From: Xanthoparmelia taractica
Lineage: Eukaryota > Ascomycota > Lecanoromycetes > Lecanorales > Parmeliaceae
Assembly (NCBI GenBank): GCA_033085395.1
Contig: JANQBS010000090.1
Span: 62,001-126,000 of the forward strand
Length of the DNA stretch: 64,000 nucleotides
Direction: 5' to 3'
Numbering within the stretch: position 1 is the first letter of the stretch; each line of letters starts with the position of its first letter. Shown here in pieces: positions 11,261 through 22,401 of the stretch. Below the pieces are notes generated by a model, which searched no databases, was not told the origin of the DNA, and saw nothing but the letters and a program-made list of their open reading frames with translations. Position numbers and translations under genes: made by a program.

Positions 11261-11839
11261 CTAATCCTCCTCCTGATTGTTGAATGGATTCGCGATTTCC
11301 TCGCTTCCATCCAGTGGGCTAATGAGTACGAGTAGTGTTCCGCGAGCTACGATAAGGCCAAGGGAGCGGGTGGAGGTGTTGCCTTCGTCATCTGCGGGGA
11401 GTATCAGTCGGCAGGTGATTAAAAGGTGCAAAGTCGAGGAAAGTGGAGGCGGAACGAGTCGAAATCGGACCGGGACATACCTCGTAGCATCTCCTGAACA
11501 TCGTCGAGCACCAGATTCATCAACTGATCATGACCCTTCAGCGTCCCTTGTACTATGTGCGCATAATACAAATCAGCCCATTTTCATCTCGCAGAAACAA
11601 AAGCCCCAAAGAACAAAAGTATCGAACAAAGGCGCCCCCGACTCACTTTCCCTGCCCCCATTGAACTTGACCATGATCTCCTTGTCCATGTACTTGGCCA
11701 AATCCAGTATATTCTCCTTCTTCGGCTTCTCGGCACCTTGAGCATGTGCCCCCCCTCCTCCTCTTGCAGCTCCTCCACGACCTCGCTCACCGCCTCGTCC
11801 TCCGCCCCCACGGCCTCTGAAGTTGCCCCTCTCAGACAT
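11261..11839 (-). CDS. LSM7: U6 snRNA-associated Sm-like protein LSm7
   Basis: Subunit of the Lsm2-8 ring on the U6 snRNA 3' end and of the cytoplasmic Lsm1-7 ring in mRNA decapping. Exons, read on the minus strand, are 11647-11839, 11481-11552 and 11261-11391, giving 131 aa with all phases closed. The Sm fold is clear: ENILDLAKYMDKEIMVKFNGGRE (Sm1 start), GTLKGHDQLMNLVLDDVQE and then SLGLIVARGTLLVLISP (Sm2). The acceptor giving EIQGTLKG was chosen over a nearby one because it keeps the usual spacing. An RG-rich N-terminal extension of about 35 residues precedes the Sm domain; similar extensions are common in filamentous fungi. Frames continue open upstream of the chosen Met, but MSERG matches the usual start. 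Confidence 0.93.
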
Positions 11840-12682
11840 GGAAGCGCGTGTGTTACGATTGGTGGTGGTGTGGTGGGTTGGAGGCACCTAGAGGAAATTG
11901 CGGGTGGTGGAGTGGGGGGGTGAGCCAGAATGTGGCTGGACGCCGTGGATTGGATGTTGGTTGCCACCTTTTTTTTTTACCGCTGTATATTACATGTAAA
12001 TACTGGATTTGGGCTGTACCGTAAGACTGAGCGTTGAACTGGTGGAAAACTAATTATAAATGTCCAACTAGCGGTAACGTACAATGTCAAAGCCGGCGAA
12101 TAATGTGACCCCTTGACGGGTGTTCAAATGCTACATCTGACGTGACAATGTAACTCCATGTATAACAAGTTCATCATCACGAATTTAGTCAACAACATCC
12201 AAGTACTTTCATACCTTAGCAGCCTTATCTTGGGCCTACCTCAACATTTCCTAGTATAAATAACATTCATGGAGCACGTAAGGTCATTAACTTGTTTGTT
12301 TACCAAGGTAATAAACTAAGGCACTGGTTGGATGGGGTAAGGCAACCCTCACCTGCGCGAAAACAGCGCCCACAGCCGACTGCCGGCCGAGGGTGGAAAT
12401 CCTCCCCAATCCAATCCACTGCAACCTTTCTCCGAAGACGCGCAAACGCTCTTCGCTCTTCCTTCTCTCACTCTCTATATTCCTTACGTGGGCCTCTTCG
12501 TCTCTTCCGTCTTCCTTTGTTACAGAATCATGGATCACCCTTCTTCTTGAAACAGAAGCTCCGACCCAGGAAACATTCCGCCCTCCACCCCTCCCCAACC
12601 GCTCAACCTCGGTACATCCACCCCTCCGACAAGCTCAACCATTGCGAAAAAGCTGCCTGGCAAAAGCCCACACATACCTACA
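11840..12682. other. Divergent intergenic, 843 bp
   Basis: Shared upstream region of LSM7 (minus) and the zinc-cluster protein (plus). It holds a T-run near 11,970 and C/T-rich leader sequence from about 12,400. Several overlapping short frames cross this region on both strands but none looks like a gene. Confidence 0.5.
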
Positions 12683-15055
12683 ATGAACCACATGGGTTCC
12701 CCTCCCTTCGCACCAGCAGATCACCCCTCCACCAAGCGAAAGCGCAGTCTATCGGGTGACGAACCTCGTCGACAGTCCACACCTCCGGCCAAGGTGCCAA
12801 AAACGAACGCAAACCATCTACAGATCAACTACTTGGCTCGTCAGTACCAAGAGATTCTCCCTCTCATCTCACCTGAAGATGCCCTCCCATCCCTCTTATC
12901 CCTCATATCCGACTACGATGGTGTCCTCCACCGCCATGAATCCATGGCCGGCAACCTCGGCGCCAGGCCTCTCGGCCCCATTCTCATACAACGCTTCGAA
13001 CGTCTCTTTGATGGCCCACCGCGCGTGCTCAAAACCCATGGCAAAGAAGGCACGTCTGTCGGCTGGCTTGACGTCGTAGAATTTGCCCGCAACAAGCCGG
13101 AACAGTTCAACCTTGAAAAAATGAGAGAGGGCAATAGGGTCTGTCAGTTCTACACCAAGCAGTGTCGGGTGGAGATCAGTGAGGAGGATTATTTACTTAT
13201 CAAGAGTGGGATGCCGGAGAAGCTAATACCGCCGCAGCCGATTGGGGAGGATGAAGAGAAGGAGTTGGGTACATTGGAGATTTTGGAGAAGAATCTGGGT
13301 GGAGTCGTGCAACTCGCAGATCAAGGTAATCCTTGTCTAACTTCACGGACGGGATCCGAAATTAGCTGACAATGAGCAGTGTCGGCAAGGGCCAGACAGC
13401 TGAATCACAGGCTAAAGAACCGGAAGAACGCAATACTTGCTAGACGAGAGGCCGAAGCCGTAGCCGTTGAAGGGGCCCGTAGCCCCTCTATCCGTGGATT
13501 AGATTTGGGGCAGCCGAAGTATCACACGAATAATCAAACCAATGGAGGGAACCTACGCACCTCAACTTCGCCAAAGTCAGGGTTCATTGCCGTCAACTCC
13601 AGGTATCAGCTTCCCAACGACCGACCAACTCAGCACAATGGCTCACCCCTTGAATATCCGCGGACCGCACCTCAACCCCTCACAAACGGTGCAAGTCCCA
13701 TGCATGGAGCTTCAGCAGCGACGCGAGCTGAGCTTCTTACTAAGTTTCACACCAGCAGTGATCGCTCATCCAGCGAGTTCGATACAGCGCGCCGTGCCTC
13801 TCTTGCGTTATCCCGCACACCACTCAATCCGAAGCCCAAGAATTCGTACAAACCGTATGCGGATTCCATGGAGTATGCGGGAGCACTCCTCAGCGCGGCA
13901 TCCCCGGTGCCAATACCAAACACTCCCGCTTCACTTCTACCATATGTCAAACCCTCGCCCACCGACCGTTTCGAGGATAGTGGACCATATAAAGCTGACA
14001 TGATGGCACGTATGGAGCAGCTGAACCGCGGTGATAGGGTACAGCCACCCTGTGATCGGTGTCGACGGCTACACATGGATTGTCTGAAAAATCTTACTGC
14101 ATGTATGGGCTGTACGAAGAAACATGCCAAATGTAGCTGGAAAGACGTGGAGGAACAAGAACTGAAAGATCATCCATTCGTACTACGTATTCGCAACAAG
14201 GAGGAAGGGACCAGTGAAGGCGAAGGAAGCCGAAGTGGAGGAGATGGTTCGAGGAAAAGGCAGTACAGTCAGGAGCGGGGTGTGCGAGATGAGGAACTTC
14301 TAGGGGAAGATACCGGTGACGAGGAAGGTGACCTGGGTGAGAAGTCGGCACCGGCGCAGGAGCAACGTTATAGCAGCGTTCAACCCATTTCACCGCCAGC
14401 TGCTGCAGTTGCAAAGGAGGCCGTTTCGGAAAGCATGGAGGGGTTCCAACCCTGCGTTCATGTCTCACCCACAGCACCCACCCAGTCTACAACGACCGAA
14501 AAACAGGAAGAAACCGCATATTTGGACGCTATCAGGGGACGTGCGACTACTTCCCCACCAAAGCTTCCGATTTCAGACCCGGCCATCGACCTAATTTATA
14601 GCACATCGAGGGACCCAGCCCACACGTTTCCTACGGCCCCAGCCCCCAGGTATCCATTACCTGAAGCCAATATGCATCGTCAAAAAACCAACGGTGTCAC
14701 ATCCTACCCCGAACCGAAGGAGGAGAATATCTATACCCAACTCAGTGACGCAACACGTGAAGATACACTAAAGTTAGCCCATGAGGAACCATTGCGGGTC
14801 TACACGGCGGGCAGTGAGCACCTACAATCTGCCATCACAGCAACAGCTGACGATTCTCAACGATCGTCGGCACCACAGGTAAGAAGCTCGCCGCCACAGG
14901 CGGCGATGATACAAAGCCATCATGATGGGAATGAGGAAAAGAGTGAACTGTCGCTTCCGTCGATGCAAAGGGAGACCCTGCAAAGGCCGCCATCGCCAAC
15001 GCCTCATGGGACGGTGCCAGAGATGGGAGTGCAGAGGATGGGTATGCAGACATGA
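12683..15055 (+). CDS. Conserved fungal protein with an internal Zn2Cys6-like zinc cluster
   Basis: Two exons, 12683-13325 and 13380-15055, with a 54 bp intron; 772 aa. Residues 40-230 form a well-conserved helical region (LARQYQEILPLI, DYDGVLHRHESMAGNLGA, CQFYTKQCRVEISEEDYLLI, then VSARARQLNHRLKNRKNAI) that I recognise as common to Pezizomycotina but cannot name. Near residue 450 is CDRCRRLHMDC followed by ACMGCTKKHAKC: spacing CX2CX6CX6CX2CX6C, which fits a fungal Zn2Cys6 binuclear cluster. The remaining C-terminus is disordered, acidic, then Ser/Pro-rich. A DNA-binding transcriptional role is inferred from the cysteine spacing only; the cluster lies in the middle of the protein rather than at the N-terminus, as in most Gal4-type factors. 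Confidence 0.83.
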
Positions 15056-16625
15056 CATGGGTTCGATTCCGGGAACGGACTCCCAAGATGGTTTCGTGTG
15101 GGAACAGCGCCTTTTATTTGCTACGCAGTCTTTGACAAAATGCTAGCGAGACATGCCAAGCGATAGATTGAAGACGAAGAACGATTAGCTCGGGTTCTCC
15201 GTAGGTTACTATAGAGATCATGCTGTGGCCATTGAAATAATGTAATGGTGGTTTAATCTCAGGCCCGTCCACGGCCCCCATTAATCCTGAAGTCTACTTT
15301 TATTGCTTGGGAAGTCTCCGTTGGCAACGCCCGCACAAATAGTGTTCCCAGTCTTTTCGCGCTCGGCTTGTTCTGTGGTTTGTAAGGCCTCCAGCTTTCT
15401 TCTGTTCGTCACTTGGCCTTTTGGAGCATGATTCAGAGTCAGTTTTTCACTGTTGCATCATATGTCCTTTCGCTCGTACAGTATAGCCGATCGGAACGAA
15501 TTTCCCTACTTTTGAGGTCTTTCTTAACAGTGTTTCCATCGACTTTGTCTTGCAAGGCGGTGGGCCTGGGTACTTTCTTCCTTTTTTTTCGTAGTGTGAA
15601 CAGGATACTTCGAGCCAGTAAATCTATCTACCTGGTCTTGAGCATGCTCACTCTGGAAACGATTGTGTGGCATCATGGTCAGAGCAGAGAAGAGGGATGT
15701 TGTAGAGACGGTCTACATGTCATGTCCAAAGTCGCTGATGCACCGAATTATCTGCCTCCCAAAAGGCCAAAGTGGTGGGAAACGAGAGTATGATAATCAC
15801 TCACTCAGCATGACGACGATGAAAAATGTTTCTGCAGTTACGATGAGCAGGTTATACCACGTTGCCGTAACAATACTTATCCATAGACAGTCACTGGAAC
15901 AGAGACGGACATCATTTCCTTTGGGGCCGTATTATTTCCTATCAAACAAAATTACCATTTTCAAAAGGCTCTCAAGGCTCCCGAGGCTTCCTTCGCAATT
16001 ACAATGTCAACAACCGTTATGATGACAGTATCCGCTTCGCGAACTACCACTGCTCTTCCCTCGTATACCGCCAGTGATGTGGCGAGAAAAACGGCTGCTT
16101 TTGCATGAGCTACTGGACTGGTCTTTGTCACACGTGTCTGCTGCTTTCTCCAGCCTCGGCCGTGAGAATTGGAAGTGCTATTTACAGACATGGGCCGTGA
16201 TTGTATTTCTGTGATGGCTACCAGAGATGTCTGAAGTCCCCACTTATGCTGGAGACTTCATAAACGTTGAGCGGACAAGTTGTGAGCAGACTGGAGAGGG
16301 AAGAGGTCTTGAATGTTTCAATAGATCATCGCTCTATTGCTCTACCGTTTTCTGGGTACAGATCAGATACTTCATCACCTACTCCGATAGCTGCTTGGTC
16401 TTCAATCTTCTATCTACAACGAGATGGCCGATCCCCCTTGATTGTCACAGTTTTCCGCGCATCCATCCTCTCGAGTACTACGAATTGGAAGCGCTTGAAC
16501 ATTCAACGCCGGGTAGCTGAAGTGATCCAGAACCAGGCGGGGAAGCACCCCCACCTGCGGAGCACATGCGAGTATCACAGCACTCAATTGACTGATGGTG
16601 GACGTTCATTCTCTAGTCAGACATC
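15056..16625. other. Intergenic, about 1.6 kb
   Basis: No gene supported. Short plus-strand frames (15413-15793, 15663-16022, 16267-16641) have biased composition but no family motif, and they overlap each other in different frames. The stretch next to 16,626 is the probable nitrilase promoter. Confidence 0.4.
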
Positions 16626-17969
16626 ATGCCCAAACATCTAACGCTCGCGGTCTCCCAATCGCGCACCCTGGCAACAACAGCAGCTACCCTCTCCTCGCTT
16701 TCAGAGACAGCCCACAACGCTGCTCAAGCAGGTGTCCAGCTTCTTCTGTTCCCAGAAGCCTACCTAGGTGGCTACCCTCGCACCTGTTCCTTCGGCGCCT
16801 CCGTCGGATCTCGCACTGACGGTGGTCGCGAGCAGTTCCTCCACTACTTCCACTCTGCTGTCGATCTGGGAGATACCCCCCGAGGCGCCGGGCAGGACTG
16901 GGTGGACAGGAAGTTAGATGTGGCCAAGGGCAAGGAATATAGAGGAGATGGAACACGAGAAAGACTAGAGCAGGTGGCCAGGGACACGGGAGTCTTCCTA
17001 GTAGTCGGGCTTGTCGAAAGATCCGGTGGAAGCCTATACTGCGCAGTTGTCTACGTTTGTCCCAGACAAGGCTGCCTCGGCAAACGAAGAAAGGTCATGC
17101 CCACCGGCAGTGAACGGCTGATTTGGGCGCAAGGATCTCCTTCTACCTTGAGGGCCATCACGACGGATATCGCAGACGTGAAGCTCACGCTTGCGGCAGC
17201 AATATGCTGGGAGAACTACATGCCCTTGCTGAGATTTTCTCTCTATTCGCAGAACGTCAATCTATATCTAGCACCTACTGCTGATGCCCGGGAGACATGG
17301 GTACCCTTGATGCAAACGATTGCATGTGAAGGGCGGGCTGTTGTGCTAAGTGCGAATCAGTGCGTCAGGAGAAAGAATCTTCCGAGTTGGATCACTGGCG
17401 AGGGAGAAAACAAAGACAAGCCAGGAGAGTCTAATGATCCGAAGCTCTCTACAGATGGAAAGATTCGACGACGAGCTTCTATTGTCACAAAGACGGAAGA
17501 TGACCACGAGATTACGTGGCCTGCTCCCGATCCCAAACCATCCTCAAAACCCACGTCGACAGGAAATAAGACCACCAACGGCACCTCCCCACATCACCTT
17601 AGCGCAATCCCAGCAGCTGACGAAGCCCTCCAGACCCCGGATCTTGTCCAAGTAAAGACAGCCGAAAACCACATTCTCGCTCTACCCTCCTCGAACACTG
17701 GTAAAAACCAACCCTACGCTTCCACCGCCCAAGCACAGAACCCAGACATGGACTTTGTCTCCCGCGGCGGCTCCTGCATCATCTCGCCTACCGGCTCCAT
17801 CATCGCTGGACCACTCTGGGACGTCGAAGACGGTGGACTATTGACGGCAAGGATCGACTTTGAAGACTGCGAACGCGGAAGATTGGATCTAGACGTCGCC
17901 GGGAGCTACGGCAGGAACGACAGCTTCGAACTCAGAGTCGCGGGATTGGATATTAGTCCGCCGCCATGA
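16626..17969 (+). CDS. Nitrilase-family C-N hydrolase
   Basis: Single exon, 447 aa. Nitrilases convert nitriles to carboxylic acids and ammonia through a Glu-Lys-Cys triad. All three are present: Glu44 in FPEAYLGGYP, Lys156 in RRKVMPTGSER and Cys194 in ICWENYMPL. The family region LAPTADARETWVPLMQTIACEGRAVVLSANQCVRR follows, and the fold closes with VSRGGSCIISPTGSIIAGPLW. Between ANQCVRRKNLPSW and VSRGGSC lies an extra Ser/Thr/Pro/Lys-rich stretch of roughly 100 residues where most nitrilases have about 20. The active-site regions are intact, so it is probably a working enzyme, but substrate is unknown. It sits beside a decayed gene tract and may be an accessory catabolic gene. Confidence 0.92.
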   Translation: MPKHLTLAVSQSRTLATTAATLSSLSETAHNAAQAGVQLLLFPEAYLGGYPRTCSFGASVGSRTDGGREQFLHYFHSAVDLGDTPRGAGQDWVDRKLDVAKGKEYRGDGTRERLEQVARDTGVFLVVGLVERSGGSLYCAVVYVCPRQGCLGKRRKVMPTGSERLIWAQGSPSTLRAITTDIADVKLTLAAAICWENYMPLLRFSLYSQNVNLYLAPTADARETWVPLMQTIACEGRAVVLSANQCVRRKNLPSWITGEGENKDKPGESNDPKLSTDGKIRRRASIVTKTEDDHEITWPAPDPKPSSKPTSTGNKTTNGTSPHHLSAIPAADEALQTPDLVQVKTAENHILALPSSNTGKNQPYASTAQAQNPDMDFVSRGGSCIISPTGSIIAGPLWDVEDGGLLTARIDFEDCERGRLDLDVAGSYGRNDSFELRVAGLDISPPP

Positions 17970-18690
17970 CGCTTTTGGGTGGGCTAGTTGAGGACCGAGT
18001 AAGGGTGTTCCGTCGCAGATGCGACTTGGGGCTGAGGATGGAGTCGTTGCCGGAAGAGGGTGAAGCGATATCGGGACAGTCCACTGCGCTTTTGACGGTG
18101 CCTGCGGAATGGGCTGAGGGAGAACATCCCGTATGATTGCAAGGGAATGTCCTTGTAGCACTCAGAGGCTTGCAAAGTTGCCCACTGCGGTCTAAGGCAC
18201 CTGTTCTTCCACAAGATTTCAGTGGTCAAAGTTGAGGCTCCTCCTGTGTATGAGAATCACTAATCCCGGGATTGAGAATCCCTTCTGAAGCAATAGCAAA
18301 CGGGGGAACTTACCAGGTAGCCCGCTTGAGATTTACATTACTCGTATATTGCTTGGCGGTGACCGAGCGGCGACCGAAGCATGGTTACAGACAGCTTCAA
18401 TTGGACCATACAGGAAGGTCGGAAGGTCTAGTACAATTGCTCCATCGTGCAGGAAGCAAATGCAGATATGTCTACATCATCGACTTTGTGGAAGGCATGA
18501 AGTGGTTGTTCGGGGCAGGTCGACACGAGGAGCCGTCTGCGGTTCAGGTCTTGGCAATGTAGAAGGAAAGCTTTGGCAAACCTCATTCACAGGAAATAAA
18601 AAACGACATTGAGTAGACGATTCCTAAGTCAGTGTTCATTCGTCAAACTAAGTATCTCTGCTACTTCTTAGGACTCCTTCCTCGCTTCCG
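17970..18690. other. Convergent intergenic, 721 bp
   Basis: Lies between the nitrilase and the end of the sulfite oxidase relic. No coding signal recognised. Confidence 0.4.
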
Positions 18691-19799
18691 CTACATTTCG
18701 GTTTCGTACTCCTCGTCACTCTCGAGGTCGATTTCCAAAGGCTTCGTGATAGGGTGAAAATCAACTTCCTCTGGTCCGGGCATCTCCAACCTCTTCGCAG
18801 TAGCGGGTTTGGATCTGTTGTCGCTGAAGACCTTGATGCGGTGGCAGTCAGGATGAAGTGACGTGACGGTTTCCAGTTCCACGTACTTCTCCTCGCATAC
18901 GTCGGCTGCGTATTCACGGCCTTATCCCATCATCCAGCCACCAGCTCGAGCCCAAGCAGTTTTTAGTGTCAACACTGCAATTTCCAATGTTGATGTTCTG
19001 TCTGACACATGGGACTTACCATCCCTCTGCATCCGCGAGCGGGTAAATTAAATCCCCAGTAACCTCCCACGCATGATAGTACTCTGGACTCTGACTTCTC
19101 ATATGGAGTCTCACACCACACATTACCTCCATCCCCACTCACTTCTACGCGCTCAGGCCAGGGCCCAGCCCACCACCGCTGTAGGCCCAGCCGCGAGTCT
19201 TGACTGTGCTGTCGTGCATGATGACAGCGTTTATCAATTGTGACATAATGCCGGAAGCAAACAGGCATGTCATTAATGGAGAACCCTAAACTATACGAGG
19301 CGTTGTTGTGTTTGCCGGCTTGGGGGTGTTGGTGGTGAAGGTACTCTCTTTCTTCTGAACACGGGGCAGCGGAGGTGTTTGGGATCGCCGTTATACGTTA
19401 TACGAGCGAGCCATTCATTTGACAAACTCTATAGTGTGCATGATTCAACTTCAATCAGCCCCCGGAGCTTTATATGATACGGCGTTCAATGAAAGCATAT
19501 ACCTACCTTACTCCAGAGTACCCAAATACCACACTGCTCGTAACGGGATAGCGATGGATATCTGGTAACGGTTTCCCATTGATCTCCTGGGCAGAAAGGA
19601 CCTCGTGTAGGCGGACCTTTCTTTCACCAATGGAATTGAAGCCACATAATGGTAGCCTTGGCCATTGTCCGTAGTGGGTATCGAAACCTAGGAATTCGAG
19701 GTGCCCGGCACCCGAATCTAGACCAATACGGTGTTTGAGCACTGTTTTCAAGCTGACGCCCGTCGAGCGTGCGTGCGGTGCCGATGGTACCTTCGCCAC
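18691..19799 (-). pseudogene. Decayed sulfite oxidase / molybdopterin oxidoreductase gene
   Basis: Pieces of one Moco-dependent oxidase appear in the right order on the minus strand but in changing frames. 19503-19799 encodes TGVSLKTVLKH, GAGHLEFLGFDT, KVRLHEVL and EINGKPLPDIHRYPV. About 19280-19350 gives a GKHNN and GFSINDMPV segment. About 19090-19260 gives a DSTVKTRGWAYSGGG piece, then PWPERVEVSGDGGNVW in another frame, then YYHAWEV and DAEGW in a third. Finally NTQPTYAR, and in a new frame CHRIKVFSDNRSKPATAKRL through PITKPLEIDLESDEEY to the stop at 18691. These are the molybdopterin-binding C-part and the Moco dimerisation domain. At least three frameshifts that introns cannot explain show that it is not functional. 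The N-terminal half with the Moco cysteine is not recognisable. Confidence 0.85.
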
Positions 19800-20637
19800 G
19801 TCTGGTTATGTTGAAGCAATCGCCCCGGCCCGTCAGTAAGGCTGTTCTCTATTGTGTGGAAAGTCCAGAATGTGAATCATATCACTCTGCCTTTTCTGCT
19901 TTCGTGACGACCCAGCTTTCTCGAGATACGTTCAACTTGGAGTGCTGTAGTAAACGAACTCTATTAGCCATAGAATGGCAGCATCAATGTTCAATGGACC
20001 TAGATCGGCAAATTAGTGCTTTGCTAATAGCTCTGCTGCCCTCTTTGCCTTGTCAGGGTATTTCTCTCACTCAACTTATCCATACCAGCCAGTTTGCTTC
20101 TCGGTAAGGTATACATAATAAGACTGTTTCGTAGGTAGCTCGGGGCGTTTGGGAAGTCCCGGCTGATGCTTGTGTGAGGAACCAACTTTTTCTTTTAGCA
20201 TTGGCGGGTAGGAGACGAACGGCAATTGCCTCTCGGTCAGGGCGGCAAATGGTAATAATTTGCCCATGCAGAAATGTTTGGCATCTTTGATTAGTACCCA
20301 AGCTCTGTCGTGTAGGCGTAACAAAAGGATAACTGCGAGAGTTGGTCCGCGACACTGGGGATGGTGGCATGGAGGCCCATTGGATATGACGGGTTCGGCG
20401 CACATGGTCCCCTTCGCTTTCGAGTGACTTTCTACGCCCTTGTGGTTTGAGCTCGTGAGCGACCATGGATATCTGCTCCTCAATACCAGAAGCAAACCGT
20501 AGCTTAGGTCGTAACTGAGGAGACGATGATAGATACTGAACAATTTCAAGACTGTCTTTTTGAGCTTAAAAATATCGTTGCTAAATCTCTCAACTGCATA
20601 TGTGGAAGCCACATCGTTACCTGAAATGAAGAAGTGT
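19800..20637. other. Probable gene debris, no feature identified
   Basis: Lies between the sulfite oxidase relic and the MFS/P450 frame. A 178-codon minus-strand frame (20076-20612) has no motif I recognise and is overlapped by a 131-codon frame in another phase. The stretch next to 19,800 may hold unrecognisable remains of the oxidase N-terminus. Confidence 0.35.
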
Positions 20638-21277
20638 TCAGTTGATCATGATTCTTGTACCTCTACTGTCCAACCGTGGGATGGGCATCAGAAAATCAAC
20701 TGCCAGTTTGATGTCTGCTTCATCAGTTTCGAAAAGAGATATGTCAGGGCCACCAGGACGGAACAGAACTCCAAGAGCTAAATTCAATTCCGCATAAGCC
20801 AAACTAAAAGTAAGCGGGTGGGCCTTGTCAGCAATGACCGCTCCTATCAAGCGAAGGAGAACAAGATAGAGAAAACTTCTCGCTTGCTTACTTTATTCCC
20901 AAGCAGTTGCGTGAGGCTCTGGTGTATGCGAGACTGGTCAATTCCTTCGATATAAAAATGCGGTATAGCTTTGAAAAAGCAGAGAGTAATTTATGTCCAT
21001 ACCAAATCCAACGAGGCCCAGAGAGTATTCCAGTCAGCGAGAAGACTGTGTCCGTGACGTGATGCACGAGGTTAGGTAGCCATACCAAGAATATACTTAA
21101 GACTGGGGCAATGGCGACGGCCACCAATCTCCCGCCAGTGACATACTCGGTCATAACGGTAGGGGTATCGTCAAGGTTGCCATTGTTATCGACTGCGGCT
21201 ACCGGGCTACGTTCAGTAGTAGTATTTGGCCCCTCTTTCTCGGTGTCCACGTCGTCTTGGCGCGCGCAAGATGACAT
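20638..21277 (-). pseudogene. Fused relic: MFS transporter N-terminus joined to cytochrome P450 C-terminus
   Basis: Read on the minus strand, 20892-21277 and 20638-20803 are joined by an 88 bp intron (GTAAGC donor, TTTTAG acceptor) and give an open frame of 183 aa. Residues 1-65 look like an MFS drug-transporter start: a charged tail, then EYVTGGRLVAVAIAPVLSIFLVWL. A weakened copy of the next MFS section follows (VTDTVFSL, WYGHKLLSAFSKLYRIF). The frame then changes identity to a P450 heme-loop end, SRNCLGI, with N and LAYAELNLALGVLF restored by splicing. It ends DISLFETDEADIK, then PIPRLDSRGTRI. The P450 part keeps its Cys ligand, but more than 400 upstream residues are missing, as are most MFS helices. 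It cannot make either enzyme, yet the frame is uninterrupted. Confidence 0.72.
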
Positions 21278-22401
21278 GACTTGTTCGTCTAGTCGCTCTG
21301 TGAAGGCACAATGGGGGAAGAGGATAAGGGTGAAAGAATGGAAACGTGATGCACACCAGTATTTGTGTTGCGTTGTGTTTGGAATTCCTAAGAGTTGCGC
21401 TGAGAGATTTATACGAGAGCTAGAGATCTACAGGGCCCCCTACTTCAGACCCAGAGAACTGAACTACTTCATACATCCAACTTGAAACCGCATGACGCTT
21501 ATGCAAGTCGGACAGTGTGTTAAGGCTCAGTCAAGCGGTTATACTTGTGGTTGGCGGCATTGATCATCCAGCCCGATTTTCTATTTCCACGTCAAACGTT
21601 TTAATGATACCTAGCTTATTACCAAGTACTCAACTTGACCTCTCAGCGAATGCAGGATTCGGGGTTTCAGGCTGCTAATACTGCCAGTTGAACAACTTGA
21701 AAGGGAACTCTTTGGTATTGGAGAAGGAGTAGAAGTATGAAGTACAGGGGCGATGTGCGGTAGAACTTAGAAGTACCTACGCGTTTGTCTCGCGCGGGAT
21801 ACTTAATTAGGTTGGAACCTTCTGCATGCGTACGGACTACGGGGTCTACCGAGTTGAAACGACTAAGATCGGGGCACTGGACAGTGGACACTGGTGGCAC
21901 GGTGTGCGCTTTCGGAAGGATTGCCCCCGTCCCCATGCCCCCGGGCCCCCCGGAAGTTTGTCTTACATGGGGCTAATCTTAACGAAAAGATGGCATCACG
22001 GCAGTGTTGACATACATGAAAGCTTGTTCTACCAATGCAAGTAGGATCTCATACGTTAGGACACCACCGAGTGGCTGCCTGAAAACTCATGCCTTCACTG
22101 GCCATCCAATCATTGAGGCACACCCAAGTAAAAACTATGTCAGACCTGGTGCACTTTGCTCACGTTGTAGTACGCTGATCTGCCTTTGGATCAACTGACT
22201 CGCTCGCAAAGGTGGGACCCTGCAAGGTGCCTATCTTACAAGTCAATCAAGCGGTCCTATGCTCTCATTCTCTCTCTTCCCATCCTCAGGATCCCGAAAC
22301 CAGGCCACCAGGGCTGCAGAACTGATTAGTCATTAACACAGCGTTTCGTGTTTCTTTTGCACCCGGGCAAGAGTCCATCCAAGTATCCCGTCTGCGTAGT
22401 G
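21278..22401. other. Intergenic, about 1.1 kb
   Basis: No gene supported. Small frames on both strands show no family motifs. It presumably holds the promoter of the monooxygenase starting at 22402. Confidence 0.4.

Noticed and set aside
15058..15075. GGTTCGATTCC, a perfect tRNA B-box
   Set aside because: No A-box or stem partners upstream; it straddles the end of a coding region.
15413..16641. Series of overlapping plus-strand frames of 90-126 codons before the nitrilase
   Set aside because: They overlap in different phases, carry no recognised domain, and most likely reflect promoter sequence with few stops.
20076..20612. 178-codon minus frame between two relics
   Set aside because: No family motif; overlapping 131-codon frame in another phase; probably debris.
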